Source: Acanthamoeba sp. SK_2022b
Taxonomy: Eukaryota; Discosea; Longamoebia; Acanthamoebidae
Assembly: GCA_027943245.1 (NCBI GenBank)
Contig: JANDJZ010000012.1
Span: 1 to 64,000, forward strand
Direction of reading: 5' to 3'
Length of the DNA: 64,000 nucleotides
A program made the translations under genes and the position numbers. This document shows, piece by piece, positions 1-10,700 of the stretch (its first letter is position 1; every line of letters starts with the position of its first letter). The notes beneath the pieces are model-generated. The model did not search any database. It was not told where the DNA came from and saw only the letters and a list, made by a program, of their open reading frames with translations.

Positions 1-1735
1 CTTATATGGCTGTCGTGGTATTTAAGGTTGTGTGACTGGTCTGGGGCGTTTGTGGTGTAGCCTGACTTGCTGGTGTTAATCTGGAGGTTGTGGTGGTCGT
101 AGTATAGTGTGAGTTTCTCAAAGGTGCTGTCTATGTCTGCCTTGTTTCGCCCTAGGAGCACTATATCATCACAGTATGCCAGTAGGGCCAATCTGAATTG
201 GCTGGCAAAGGTGTACCCTGCTCTTCGATCTTCTTCTATCCATTTTAGCAATGGGTTGAGGAAGATGATGAACAGTAGGGGTGAGAGGCCATCTCCTTGG
301 CGGACCCCTTTAGAGTATGGTATTTTTTTTGTGAGTGTGTTGTTGATCTTCAGTTGTACAGTGCTGTTGAGGTAAATATTTTTGATTGCTTTGATGAAGC
401 TGTCATTGACTCCGTGCAGTGCTAGTACCTTGAGTAGGGCATTATGTGAAACGCTGTCATAGGCTTTACTGAGGTCTATGTAGGCTAGGTGTATCTCTTT
501 ATTGCGTTGGTGGCTGTCCTCTATAGCATCTGTAAGTGCTCTAATACAGTTTTGGCTGGAGTGGCCTGGTCTAAAACCGTTCTGGAGCTTGCTGAGTACT
601 GTTTTGTTGAAGGCTTTGTACAGTCTGTTTGTGAGGATGCTTGTGTAGAGTTTGTACTGGACTTGTAGGAGTGTGATGGGTCTATAGTTTCCAGGGTGTG
701 CCTTGTCTCCTTCTTTATAGATGAGGGTGATGGCTGCCTCCTTCCAGCTGTCAGGTATATGTTCTCCCCTGAGGCACCTGTTGAATATGTGGACTAGTAT
801 TTCTATGTGCAAATCAGGTAGGGCTTTGAGCGCTGCTGCAGGTATCCCATCTGTTCCAGGCGTCGTGTTTTTCATATCTTTTATTGTGTTTTTCACCTCT
901 TCTATAGTGATTGTTTGGCTGAGAAGGCTGTTATGTTTGGTACTGATCTGTTGGATGTGTTCTGTCCAGGGTTCGGGTCCTTGTTGGTCTGGTGTGCTTG
1001 TGAAGAGCCTACCCCACCAGTTGGCAAATTCGTTTTTTATTGTGTCCTCATCGGTATGGTATTGTACGGTGCCATTGTGTGGTGTCCTAACTGCCCTGAT
1101 ACATTGTTGGGCTTGTTTTTGGGTGCCTAGAAGTCTCCAGAAGTCCCTGTGGTTAGAGTGTCCCGCTTCTACCAGTTTATTTGCAAACCTGCATGCGTTA
1201 CTGTGGGCCATCTCATTTTGGCTCTTTTTAATTGTTTTAGACAGGGCCTTGCGGCGTTCCATAAGCATGGTCATTGATTTTTCAATCTGTGGGATGCTGT
1301 AGACAGTGGGTACTGTAATTTCTTCTCCCAAGAGTCTTATTCGGGTGCCCACTCCTAGGTCTGGTGCGCTCCTGTGTCTGAGCGAGTGGGCCAGCGCGTT
1401 GATAGCTTTTGTGATGTCACGGCGGTATTTCTTGGATTCAGCGTCTGCGGCATTCCAGAATGGTACTGGTGCTTTGCCTATGGTTTTGGGTATCACTTGG
1501 TCTAGGGCGATGTTTATGTCTTTTGTGAGCTCATTGTGGGCGCCCTGTACGTTCATGGGTGTTAGATCTGTACTTGCATCTCTTCTTTGTTGTGCAAGTA
1601 CTGCCAGTTGGTGCTTCAGTTCAGCTTTCTCCTTGTCTCTGTTGAGTTTGTATGTGGGTCGGGTGTCTGGGCGGGTAGGTGGTGTGCGGGTCTGGTGTCT
1701 GGGAGTGTCTGTGGTGAAGGTGGATCAGGTCGTGA
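1..1735 (-). CDS. LINE reverse-transcriptase region (second and third frames, partial)
   Basis: A short stretch (about 1855-1730) in the middle frame carries the end of the endonuclease (RIDYCLTN, then TDHDL). A second +1 shift near 1718-1745 leads into the frame that stays open to the window edge at every point I checked. That frame reads EKAELKHQLAV, then the RT fingers/palm: YRPITLLQ near 661-690, YIDLSKAYDS near 457-486, GVRQGDGLSPL near 281-308, AYCDDIVLLG near 150-179 and LQINTSKSG near 70-100. All RT core motifs keep their catalytic aspartates. The thumb and anything downstream lie outside the window. Two shifts in about 130 bp suggest a decayed or mis-sequenced copy. Confidence 0.82.
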
Positions 1736-4700
1736 TCTGTATTTATAGGTGCTGGTTGGATGTCTGTGTGTGTGACCCTTCTGCTCATGTATTTGTTGGT
1801 CAGGCAGTAGTCTATGCGTGTGGTGGTGATGCGTGGCTGTGTTTCGTTTTTTTTGGGTTTTTTGAGTTGTCGGAAGGTGTTTATTACATTGTGGGTTCAT
1901 TTTGCGATGTATGTCAAGGACTCTTTTTGTGTTGACAAGGTCCCGGATAGCTCTATATTGTTTTTGGCGGCTTGTCCTACCATAGTTTGTCCATTTTTCG
2001 CCTGGTGACAGTGTTGCGTTCCAGTCTCCGATTAGTGCAAATGGGGTCTTGCTGCTAGTGTTTTGTATAATGCGGGGGATGTGTTCGCTGACGAATTTGT
2101 TGTTTTTTACTTCATTACCAGATGGTGCATAGATGTTGTAGAAGTTGATGTCTTGGCCGGCGCCTCTGATTGAGAGGCGGTGTAGCCTGGCCATGTTTTT
2201 TCCGTTGGTTTTGGTGGTATTGTGTATAGTGGTGCGGCACACCAATTCCTCTTTTATTATGTATGCAGTCCCGCCTCCTGGCTTGATCCTTGTGTGAGTG
2301 TTTATATAGGGTTGTTGTCGGGTCCCTTTAAATCTCCTGTGGGCCACTGTTGCCAGTTTAGATTTAAGGTTCCAGAAAATCGAGAATCCGTGGCTGGTTG
2401 CTGCTCTTTCTAGCTCACTGGGATATTCTTCGCTCCATCTACCTACTTCTTGAAGGGCTGCTATGTCCCAGTTATTAGTTTTCATCGCTTGACATAGCAT
2501 GGGGATCTCTCGCCAGTTTTTCCTGATGTTGAGTGAGATAAGCGTGATGGCTGTTGCCATTGCCGTGTTGGTGCTAGTTGATCCCCCATTGGTGCCGGCT
2601 GCTTCCACTCCTGGTAGGTGTAAGAGTAGTAGGCTAAGCGTTACCAAAGACCATATTATTTGCTGGTGGTAGAGTGCTGAGTGCGGGGGTGTTGCTGGGT
2701 TAGAGCTCTCGGTCCTTCTCTTTTTTTTTTTGTATGCTCGGGTGATTGGTATTGTAGTATGTGTGTGTCCTTGGGTCTCTTTCCATTTGAATAGGATGTT
2801 AAGGTGTCGTGTGTCATCAATTAGGGCTTTATTGGGTTTCTTGTAGCCAGTGTTCGCTGCTACGGTAGGGAGACCCAGAAATACTAGTGCTATGAGGAGG
2901 GCCCAATTGATGTTACTTTTTTGGTGCAGGCGGGGACGGGTTGGCTTGGTTCTGACCTGGGTGTGTCGGTCAGGTGCGCTTTGGGAAGTTCTGTACAAGT
3001 AGGCGTGCATTCTGGTTGTATTCAGCCATTGCTGCGGCGTTACTGGCTCTCCTATCGGCTTGTCTCTGGAGGCGGGTTTGTTGGGCTGCTGCTCTGGCTG
3101 CTTGTCTGGTGGCCACTCCTGCCTGGCGCTTGAGGTCTGCTTCACGTTCTTCCTCGGACTTGGCCCTGGTGACTGAGACACACTTGCCGTTGAAGCTTTT
3201 TTTTCCTGAGTATTTGTGTGTATACGTATTAGTAGGTGAGTGTTGATGTCGTTGGGGGGTGTGGGTTTTGTACCATTCAGATTGATTGCTTGGGTTAGGC
3301 TTTTCGCTGTTTTAAACTGGATGGTGATCCACGGTGCCATTCTCCCATCGGGTAGCTTACCATAGTGGTGGTCGATGATCTCTCCGCATTTTTTTCCGAA
3401 GTACTGGGTGACCCCGCGCCTTGAGGTGGTTTCTGCCAGGCCAGAGATGTAGACGCGGTGTTCTGCTTGCCTGAGGCTCTCCTTCCAAGGGCTGATGCTG
3501 AGTTCCTTGCCGAAAAGTACGATCTTGTACAGTGCGCACAGCTTGCTCACGAGGGCCACATCGTTGAGCGTGACAGTCCAGGTCCCTGGTACGACCATGC
3601 TGATGGCCACCTGGGTGTAGTCGAAGGTGATGTTGTAGCGGAGGGCGTAGGCAGCCAGGGCCTCAGCTGTGACCATGGCGATGTCGTTCTTGTTGGTCGT
3701 TCTTATGGCCAGCTTGGTCTGTCCGCGGGATGGGCAGAAGCGGCCGATTGAGACTCTGCCTGGTGCTACCCATTTGGCCATTAGGAGTCTTGCCACCTCT
3801 TCAACTTCCTCTGCTGGGATGTCGAGCGCCATGGTGGTTGTGGGTGTGTTGTACGGTAGGTTGTCCTGTACAACTGCTACCCCTAGCTCCTGCAGCCTGG
3901 TTATGGCACTCGCGTATTCCGCTGGTTGGAGGTCTTGGATGAGGATGGTGTCTCGGGTCATAAGGTCCTTCCGGTCAAGTTCATCGTCGTCATCTGATCC
4001 ACTGCTGAGCTCTTCCACTGTCTCTTCTGCCTCCTCTTCTTCATCGATGGTTGGTCGTCCTGGTCGGTCACTTGAGTGGACTCGTTTCCTCTTGGTGTAG
4101 AGGGGTGGGTCCATGTGGTCGTATGGGCTCTGGGTAGGTTTGTTGTGGGGTGGGTAAAAATCTGGGTCTTGTGGATCGGTATAAATACTGTCCTTCTTGT
4201 ACGCTATTGGCTCCTTGTCTTGGCCAATAGCAGTAGCTTGAGGGGTTTGGGGTTTTTCTGGGCGCTCCCAGAGCCAGGTGAGTGGATCTCTCTTATCAGA
4301 TATGGTCTGGGACTTATCTGCTGTTTGTTCCGGGGTAGGGACTCTTTTTATTGGTTGGGTCTTGAGGTCTAGGTGAGTGTCATTGGCTGGTTGGTTGGCG
4401 TTATTGTTGGTTGGTGCGTGCCACAATTGTTTTATTTGTTGGGTAGGCCTTTTGGCTTTATTGGGACAAAGGGTGTGCGTTGTGGTGTTTGTGGAGCTGG
4501 CTTGGGGTTCTTTGGTTGGTGCGTCTTGCGATCGAGCGGGCTGGGCGGTGCTTGTGGGAAGGGTATCCTCTCGGGCGGGTGCCAGGGTCGGAGTATATTG
4601 GCTACCATGACTTGGACGTTTGTTGTGTCTTTTGACATGATCTTGTGTTTTGTGGGTGTGGTCGTGCGGCGTGTGGTGTGGGTAATCCGTGTGGTCCGTT

Positions 4701-5164
4701 CCCCTTAAATGGCTTCTTGGTGGTGGTCTTACTTGGGGCGGAGATTTATTGAAGATGTGAATTAATGGGGCATTTCCGTGGAGACTTATGTTAATTGACT
4801 GTATTTTGGTCTGTTTGGGCAGCTTACAAGGACCAGGGCCTTGGGCGGATTGGTTTCGGCTATCCGTAGCCGGGTGGAGGACGTTGTTATTTTTTTGGGA
4901 TTTTGTTTCTAACAGGTACAATAGAAGTACGGGGACTTCGGCGAGCGTTTGGAGGCTGCTCGTAGCCTTATTATTTATTGGGCCGTGGGGGGTACCCTTG
5001 TTAATTTTGTTATCTATTTGCTTGTTCATCCTCTCCTCGCCTCGTGAGTCTTCGACATTCTCACCACTTTGCCTTGGAGAAATTTTCATTTCTTTTTGAG
5101 AAGGTGGTAAGAAATCGAAAGGAAATCGTAACTCCGTTGCTTCTGAATTTTCCTGCCAGGCCAA
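1616..5164 (-). CDS. LINE ORF: RRM-like domain fused to APE-type endonuclease (first frame)
   Basis: One uninterrupted frame of 1182 codons. Residues about 1-400 are Pro/Thr/Gln-rich, followed by an acidic run. An RRM-like fold is suggested at about 569-627 (RVYISGL, then a hydrophobic ITIQF strand), preceded by a related alpha/beta region from about 440. Two strongly hydrophobic segments follow at about 750-772 and 833-856, each ending in small residues like a signal-peptide cleavage site. The endonuclease starts near 875 (ISLNIRKN) with LQEV near 904 and GDWNA near 1046. After about residue 1105 the frame loses similarity, because the RIDYCLTN endonuclease motif lies one frame over. The true protein therefore continues in another frame through a frameshift near the T8 run at 1847-1854. 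The Met at 5164 may lie upstream of the real element start. Confidence 0.8.
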   Translation of the reverse strand: MAWQENSEATELRFPFDFLPPSQKEMKISPRQSGENVEDSRGEERMNKQIDNKINKGTPHGPINNKATSSLQTLAEVPVLLLYLLETKSQKNNNVLHPATDSRNQSAQGPGPCKLPKQTKIQSINISLHGNAPLIHIFNKSPPQVRPPPRSHLRGTDHTDYPHHTPHDHTHKTQDHVKRHNKRPSHGSQYTPTLAPAREDTLPTSTAQPARSQDAPTKEPQASSTNTTTHTLCPNKAKRPTQQIKQLWHAPTNNNANQPANDTHLDLKTQPIKRVPTPEQTADKSQTISDKRDPLTWLWERPEKPQTPQATAIGQDKEPIAYKKDSIYTDPQDPDFYPPHNKPTQSPYDHMDPPLYTKRKRVHSSDRPGRPTIDEEEEAEETVEELSSGSDDDDELDRKDLMTRDTILIQDLQPAEYASAITRLQELGVAVVQDNLPYNTPTTTMALDIPAEEVEEVARLLMAKWVAPGRVSIGRFCPSRGQTKLAIRTTNKNDIAMVTAEALAAYALRYNITFDYTQVAISMVVPGTWTVTLNDVALVSKLCALYKIVLFGKELSISPWKESLRQAEHRVYISGLAETTSRRGVTQYFGKKCGEIIDHHYGKLPDGRMAPWITIQFKTAKSLTQAINLNGTKPTPPNDINTHLLIRIHTNTQEKKASTASVSQSPGPSPRKNVKQTSSARQEWPPDKQPEQQPNKPASRDKPIGEPVTPQQWLNTTRMHAYLYRTSQSAPDRHTQVRTKPTRPRLHQKSNINWALLIALVFLGLPTVAANTGYKKPNKALIDDTRHLNILFKWKETQGHTHTTIPITRAYKKKKRRTESSNPATPPHSALYHQQIIWSLVTLSLLLLHLPGVEAAGTNGGSTSTNTAMATAITLISLNIRKNWREIPMLCQAMKTNNWDIAALQEVGRWSEEYPSELERAATSHGFSIFWNLKSKLATVAHRRFKGTRQQPYINTHTRIKPGGGTAYIIKEELVCRTTIHNTTKTNGKNMARLHRLSIRGAGQDINFYNIYAPSGNEVKNNKFVSEHIPRIIQNTSSKTPFALIGDWNATLSPGEKWTNYGRTSRQKQYRAIRDLVNTKRVLDIHRKMNPQCNKHLPTTQKTQKKRNTATHHHHTHRLLPDQQIHEQKGHTHRHPTSTYKYRSRPDPPSPQTLPDTRPAHHLPAQTPDPHTNSTETRRKLN

Positions 5165-5276
5165 TCGGAGTTGTTGGTAGAGGTTTCAGACTTATTTCTT
5201 TGTTCGCGAGCGGCTGCGGTTTCTTGTCTCTTTTCCGACCCGTACACACCGTTGTTCCCGCCCCAAGCACTGCATC

Positions 5277-6020
5277 ATGAAGATCTTCAAGGACATTTTC
5301 ACTGGTACATAAATGTCTTCACGCCGCCTTAACAAAGCGTTGTGTTTCGATTGATTTTTGTGTGATTGATCGTCCATCGTGCTGCTAGTTACGGAGATTT
5401 GCGCTATGCACCTTTCTGATTACGTGTTGTACGTGTAGAGGACGAGCTTGCCTCTGATGTCTACCCCGTGGAGCTTGAGGATGATGTCATCTACAAGTTC
5501 ACCACTAAGGTAAGCAACTTGCTGCCCTTATGCAAAATGTCAGCGATTCGCGTTGCTCTACAATCACGACGATCGAGGGCAGATGGACCAAAGTTGAGCT
5601 TGTCTCCTTTTACCGTGACAGCTCATCACTAGGACTGAGGGCAACTACGACATGGCGGGCGACGGTGGTGGTGAGGAGACCTATGATTCGACCTCCGTGA
5701 CCGTGAACAACCTCGTCGATGCTCACAAGCTCGTCGCCACCGACTTCACCAAGAAGTCGTACATGACCCACATCAAGGACTACATGGCCCGCCTGCTCAA
5801 GAAGCTCGAGGCTGAGAACCCCTCGCGCGTGCCTTCTTTCAAGAAGGGCGCCCAGGGCTTCGTCAAGAAGGTCATCGCCGACTTCGACGAGTACACCTTC
5901 TACCAGGGTGAGAAGATGGACATCGACAACGGCATGATTGTGCTCAGCAGGTACTCCGAGGACGGCCAGACCCCTTACTTCTTCATGTGGAAGGACGGCA
6001 TGATTGAGGAGAAGTACTAA
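5277..6020 (+). CDS. TCTP: Translationally controlled tumour protein (TCTP)
   Basis: Three exons give a 165-residue protein, close to the family's usual 170 or so. Exon 1 is 5277-5304, exon 2 is 5439-5509 and exon 3 is 5622-6020, with clean GT-AG junctions that keep the frame. The N-terminus MKIFKDIFT followed by EDELASDVYPVEL is the family opening. GNYDMAG-type loop residues, YMTHIKDYM and FFMWKDGMIEEKY at the C-terminus are also typical. TCTP is an abundant cytosolic protein linked to translation elongation, growth control and calcium or tubulin binding. The start was chosen because the first ATG gives the conserved opening. The promoter must lie in the short stretch shared with the LINE 5' end. 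A high-expression partner, eS25, follows on the same strand. Confidence 0.95.
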
Positions 6021-6392
6021 GCGGCTAAGTGTTGTGATTTCGCAACCTTTGTCCCATAAACCTTTCCGCAACCCAATTCGCGTCCCATTTCCATCTCTTA
6101 TCCCTCTTGGTGGTTCTTGGGGGCATGTGAGCAGCCTGTGGGTGCACATGATCTCACTTGGTGATTGGAGGTTCGTCTGTTGGAGGGGAAACGACACGGA
6201 TGTCCTGCATCGCTGCCTAATTTGATGTTGATGCTACCCATCCACGACAGGCCTTCACGGAGTTTCGTTTTAAGGTGGCGGCCCACCGCGACAAGTGCCT
6301 GTGATTTCTTGTGGACAACATGCTGCCTTTTCTTGCGTCTTCTGCACCTCTGTCCTTTCTTTCTCTCTCCTATCTCAGAAGGCGTAGCCAGC
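6021..6392 (+). other. Intergenic: TCTP 3' end and eS25 promoter/5' UTR
   Basis: This 372-bp gap holds the TCTP 3' UTR and then pyrimidine-rich tracts (6330-6372) just before the eS25 start codon, as often seen at highly expressed ribosomal-protein promoters. No further coding sequence is convincing. Confidence 0.5.
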
Positions 6393-6923
6393 ATGGTACC
6401 CCTGCCCCTGCCCCCTCCCCCTCTCTTCGCGCACAGCCGCGAGCGTGATCTAATCCCTGAGTCCACATAACAGCCGAAGAAAGAGGCTGGTGGTAAGGGT
6501 GGTAAGGGCGACAAGGGCAAGGGCAAGCAGGCTCAGCCCTCCAAGGGTGCCGTCAAGAAGGCCGGTAAGGCTAAGGGCAAGAAGAAGGTTAGTATTGGCC
6601 GAAACAATCACTTTGTGCTCCCGCGAATGTTGTACCCCTTCCTAACCATCTTTTTTCCATTCGACTGTGAGCAGAAGTGGTCCAAGGGTAAGACGAAGGA
6701 GAAGTTGAACAACTTGGTCCTCTTCGACCAGGCCACCTACGAGAAGCTCCTCAAGGAGGTTCCCACCTACAAGCTGATCACCCCCTCGGTCATCTCCGAG
6801 CGTCTGAAGATCAACGGCAGCCTTGCCCGCCGCGCCATCAACGAGCTCATGGCTAAGGGTCTCATCCGCCAGGTTTCCGCTCACTCTGCTCAGACCATCT
6901 ACACCAGGACTAGCTCTTCTTAA
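6393..6923 (+). CDS. RPS25: 40S ribosomal protein eS25
   Basis: The spliced product is 121 residues, the expected size. Exon 1 appears to be the ATG alone (6393-6395), directly followed by a GT donor. Exon 2 (6474-6587) supplies [15 protein letters not shown] and other Lys/Gly-rich sequence. Exon 3 (6675-6923) supplies [28 protein letters not shown], the winged-helix core [18 protein letters not shown] and the C-terminus. eS25 sits in the small-subunit head near the E site and is needed for some IRES-driven initiation in other eukaryotes. An exon consisting only of the start codon is unusual but common for ribosomal-protein genes, where introns follow the ATG. The start fits the usual MPPKK-like opening. 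Confidence 0.95.
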
Positions 6924-7062
6924 ATGATTTTGGTCGCAATGGTATGAACGTCGAGTTTGGGAACAATACATCTGATTGGTGAAACTTGTTTCTCCTCTCT
7001 CAGTCTTTGAATCCTCTTCTTATCCCCTGCTCGTCCTTGACGCGAGTTTTGCGTTTTGGTGT

Positions 7063-7371
7063 TTATTCTTTCTTGTGCGTTGACGACGGGTCATTCGCCG
7101 GAATGGGGGGCACTTCATCATCCACGTTGAAAAATCGTGATGCCCACTTGGTGCCGAGGCGCTGCATAGCGGTGAAGGCATGATCATCATCGCCCCACGA
7201 TGTGCGGAAGAGAAGGACGTAGGCTCCGCCGGCGACAAACATCCACGTCGCTGCCCGCCACCAGTTGTGCCAGCGGGGGGGCAACCGAACCGATTCCACT
7301 TCCTGGTGGATGCGTCGCTCGTCAAAGTCCCGCTTCCAAAGAGGTCGTTTAGGCTGCATGTTTCCGGACAT
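7063..7371 (-). CDS. Small single-pass membrane protein, unknown
   Basis: A 102-residue intronless frame starting at a clear ATG. The N-terminal 38 residues are basic (PKRPLWKRDFDERR), then RAATWMFVAGGAYVLLF forms one membrane helix, followed by an acidic, Pro-rich C-terminus ending HKKE. Size and layout resemble small accessory subunits of mitochondrial inner-membrane complexes, but I recognise no family signature, so that is only a guess. It converges with eS25 and is divergent from lipin. Confidence 0.55.
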   Translation of the reverse strand: MSGNMQPKRPLWKRDFDERRIHQEVESVRLPPRWHNWWRAATWMFVAGGAYVLLFRTSWGDDDHAFTAMQRLGTKWASRFFNVDDEVPPIPANDPSSTHKKE

Positions 7372-7779
7372 GGTGCGCGCAGGCTGTCACAAGAAGATGA
7401 AAAAGGTTGCGTGAGAGAACGCGAGCGTTGCGTTTTCATTTTTTTTGTTCATCTTTCTTTAGCGATTTTTGTACTGCGTTGTGTAAAAAAACTCACTACA
7501 TCCGGCCACCAAGCACATCAAGAAGGGGAGGAGGTACTCGAATGATCAGAGCACAGCCTACTGTAATTTGTCTGTCGCTAGAGCCCAATGGCAGTTAGTG
7601 GAATTGTAGTTTTTTTCTTTTTTTTTTAATTGTTATTTGCTGCGGAGCAGGAAAATGACTTTTCCTCGACGCAACGTGGCATCTACAAACCCCAACAGGG
7701 TTGCGCACTATCGTAGCACCATCACACCAACAACTACACCGCCTTCCAGCAGGGCGATCAGCGCAACACCTCGGCCAAA
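7372..7779. other. Intergenic: divergent promoter region
   Basis: 408 bp between the start of the small membrane protein gene (minus) and the lipin start (plus). It contains T-rich runs at 7436-7470 and 7610-7630. No gene or RNA is recognised. Confidence 0.4.
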
Positions 7780-10700
7780 ATGTGGTCTGGTGTTCGCGAT
7801 TTCTTCGATTTCAGCAGAGGCTCTATTGATGTTCTGGTGGTGCAGCAAGAAGATGGCAGCTATGCCTCCACTCCCTTCCACATACGGTTTGGCCGCGGCC
7901 AGGTTCTTCGTGAGGAGGAGAAAATAGTACTGCCATTTTGCTCTTACACTTTTTTATTTAAAATTTTAAGATTATAATCGCCCCAAAATGTTTTTATTTC
8001 CTTTGTCTGTTACCTCCTAATCACCCTCCGCCGTCTTCCTGAATCTAGGTCCACATTGCGGTGAATGGAGAACCCGTAGAGATCAAGATGCGCTTGGGCG
8101 AGGCTGGTGAGGCCTACTTTGAAGTTGACCCGGTGCGTCGTCACTGCACCGGTTATTCTTTATTGTCATTATTATGTTCCGTCTTTTCTTGTCGTTCTCG
8201 GCTTCGTTCTGCTTTACTGCCTGTGTTGCGTGTCCCTCACGTTCAACTGCATGCAGCGTAAGAACAAGAGCGACGCTCAGGCGGAAGAAGCAGAAGTAGA
8301 GCAAGTCGAAGAGACAATCGAGGTATCGAGCTTCCTTGATCAGATAGCGCGCCTGGCGTCCGCTGACACTTGAAGTGGTCGTGCTGTCGCTGTCACAGAT
8401 GGCCGAGGAGTCTGCGGGCGCTGCCCTGCCCGTGGCAGCTGCGGCCGCCGAGCTGTTGGAGCAGACCACGATCGCCACCGACCAATCTCGGGAGACTCAC
8501 ACGGGTGACCAGCATCAACCGGTGGCCACCGCTGCGGATGCAGCCGAGCAGGTAACGTTATAACAACAGACATCCCTCACCTCACCGCATTACAGAGAAC
8601 GCACGCTCATTGTCCTCTTCCTCGTGTCCAGCCTGGCACACGTTGGACGTGGGGCTGGGGCCTACTTCCCAGTCGGCGGCAGGTGGGCTCTCCCGCTGCC
8701 TCGCCGAGCAGCTCTTTCAGTGACCTCCCGAAACGTGCGCGCGCTCTCTCTTTCACACTCGATTCCCTGTGCTGTTGTGGGCCTCGTGCACAAAAAAGCA
8801 CACGTTGGCTGCGGTTCGTTGCTAATCGTCCGGCCTTTCGTGCTCACGTGACGCCCAGTATCGAGCTTCGGCGAGGGAGAGAACCACCTCCACGACAGCG
8901 GCAAGATCTCATCGCCGATTGTGCCGCGGGTACTCGTCGCCCCGCCAGGCGTAGACTGACGGAAGGTCTTACATGTGATTGGTTCGCGTAGCCTCGCCGC
9001 AACAGCTTGCAAGATCTGCTGCCCGACTCGGCCGGCTACGCGTCGGACGGAGACAAAAGCGGCCAAGACGTCGGCTGGAAGCGAAAGTGGGGTATGGGCG
9101 CCTTGATCGACATGCTGAAGCCCAAAGAAACCGAACCCGTCTATCTCATCAAACCGGTGCGTCTCCGCCGGCACGCCTGGCACACGCGCTCACCGTTTGG
9201 GCCCACGTCGTGCGTGTGTCCTGATTGGACGATAGGCCGATTCGGACTTTTTGTCGGGCTTTCCCGACGATGACGAAGACGGCGAGGGAATGGACGAATA
9301 CTTCTACTCGGCCGTGTCTCCGCGCGAGTGTGCGTCGCCCACCAGCATCCCCCGCAACCACTCGCTCGAGAGGCTCTACCTCTTGGACGACGTCGCCAGG
9401 CACCTCGAGGTACGGCAAAGCGCTACTGGAATTCTGAACTATTGCTCCGAGGAGCTGCAAAAGGGTGGCGTGGCAATCGCTGACGAATGGCCGTAGGACG
9501 AAGGCATGCTCGAGAGGCAGGCGGACGAGATTGAGAAGGAGCTCGAGCGCGAGGAGCGACTGACCAACGGACACGCTGAGTCAGGACCGGAGAGCGAACA
9601 CGAGCACGAAGAGGAGGGGGACGATCAAGAAGCGCCGGCGTCGGGACCTATGACCGAGGCAGGCGAAGCAAAAGCAGGAGAGGACGGAGAAGCTAGCGAC
9701 AGTGAAAAAGACAGTGAAGGCAACAGCAATCCCACCGAACGAAGTGAAGAGGTGGTCGAGGAAGCGAGCGGTGTCATTGGCGAAGCAAAGGGCGTGGACG
9801 AAGGCGAGCGAAGCGAGGGCGAGGCAGACCAGATGAGCGAAAGCGAGAGGAAAGGCAAAAACGAAGGGACGGAACTGCAGTCGGGCTACTCAGTTGAGGG
9901 GGACGAGCACTGGGCCACGGAGCAACACATCAAGGAAAAGAAAGAGGAGACGCATGGGGAGGACGGCGGAGAGGATGACCAACAGCCAGAACAGAGTGGC
10001 AATGGGCTGCCAACGCCCACGATGGAGCCGGCGAGAAGCGATGATGCGGTCAACCATGCGAGAGACGACGAAAAGACGCGCAAGCGTCTGTTTGACGACG
10101 AGCTCAAGAGCGCCTCGGCCTCCAACGAAAACGGGGGGGAAATGACCGTGTCTCTTTCGCTCTGTGGCGATATTCTCCCCAACACCGCGTCCGAGGTGCT
10201 CCTCTTCTTTCTCTCGCATTTACTTATTATTTTTTTATCGATTAGGTTTTAGATTTAATTTTATTTGGCCCCAAGGCTCAGTCTTCACATTCTGTCTCTG
10301 GGCTTGTGTTTGTTCCCAGTTGGCCGAGCGCGTGTTTGAGGAGTATCGTCTGTCCTCGGAAGAGTTTTGGAAGGACCCCAGCGCGGCCATGACCGACCCG
10401 CGCCTCGTCGTGCGCATTCGCGACAAGTGCGCCCTCCCGCCGTGTATGCGTACGCGTGCTTATTGTGGCTCCACTCACGTACGTTCATTCGGTCCGACCC
10501 GACTGTGTGCAGGGTGTACTCGGGAAAGGAGGGAGTGGCGTTGATCGTTTCGCATCTCGCCTTCGGGCGGTCGGTCACCGTCGAGGCGGCCAAGGCGCTC
10601 AACCCGCTTCCCAAGGGCAAGGTCCAGGCATCGCCCAAGGGTGGCCGGCAGCCCCCGACGCCCACTCGATCGTCATCGGCGTCATCGTCGTGGCGCTGGT

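Larger units (their letters stand above)
1..5164 (-). mobile_element. Non-LTR (LINE-type) retrotransposon, 3' part beyond window edge
   Basis: On the minus strand this stretch encodes, in order, a long low-complexity N-terminus, an RRM-like domain, an APE-type endonuclease and a reverse transcriptase. That is the layout of an ORF1/ORF2 LINE element. RT motif A (D-x3-KAYD) lies near 457-486, motif B (RQGDGLSP) near 281-308 and the catalytic YCDD box at 165-179. The reading frame changes twice between about 1855 and 1720, so the copy as read is not a single intact polyprotein. The RT C-terminus and 3' end run past position 1. The 5' end is not marked by a target-site duplication I can recognise; it lies somewhere before the TCTP start at 5277. 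No intron is needed to explain the coding, unlike every neighbouring gene, which supports a retroelement origin. Confidence 0.9.

Noticed and set aside
721..1935. Long plus-strand open frames opposite the LINE
   Set aside because: They lie antisense to clear endonuclease/RT coding sequence and have unnatural composition (Cys/Ser/Val-rich).
9506..10252. Separate acidic protein gene
   Set aside because: The frame joins in phase with lipin exons on both sides and fits the variable acidic linker of lipins.
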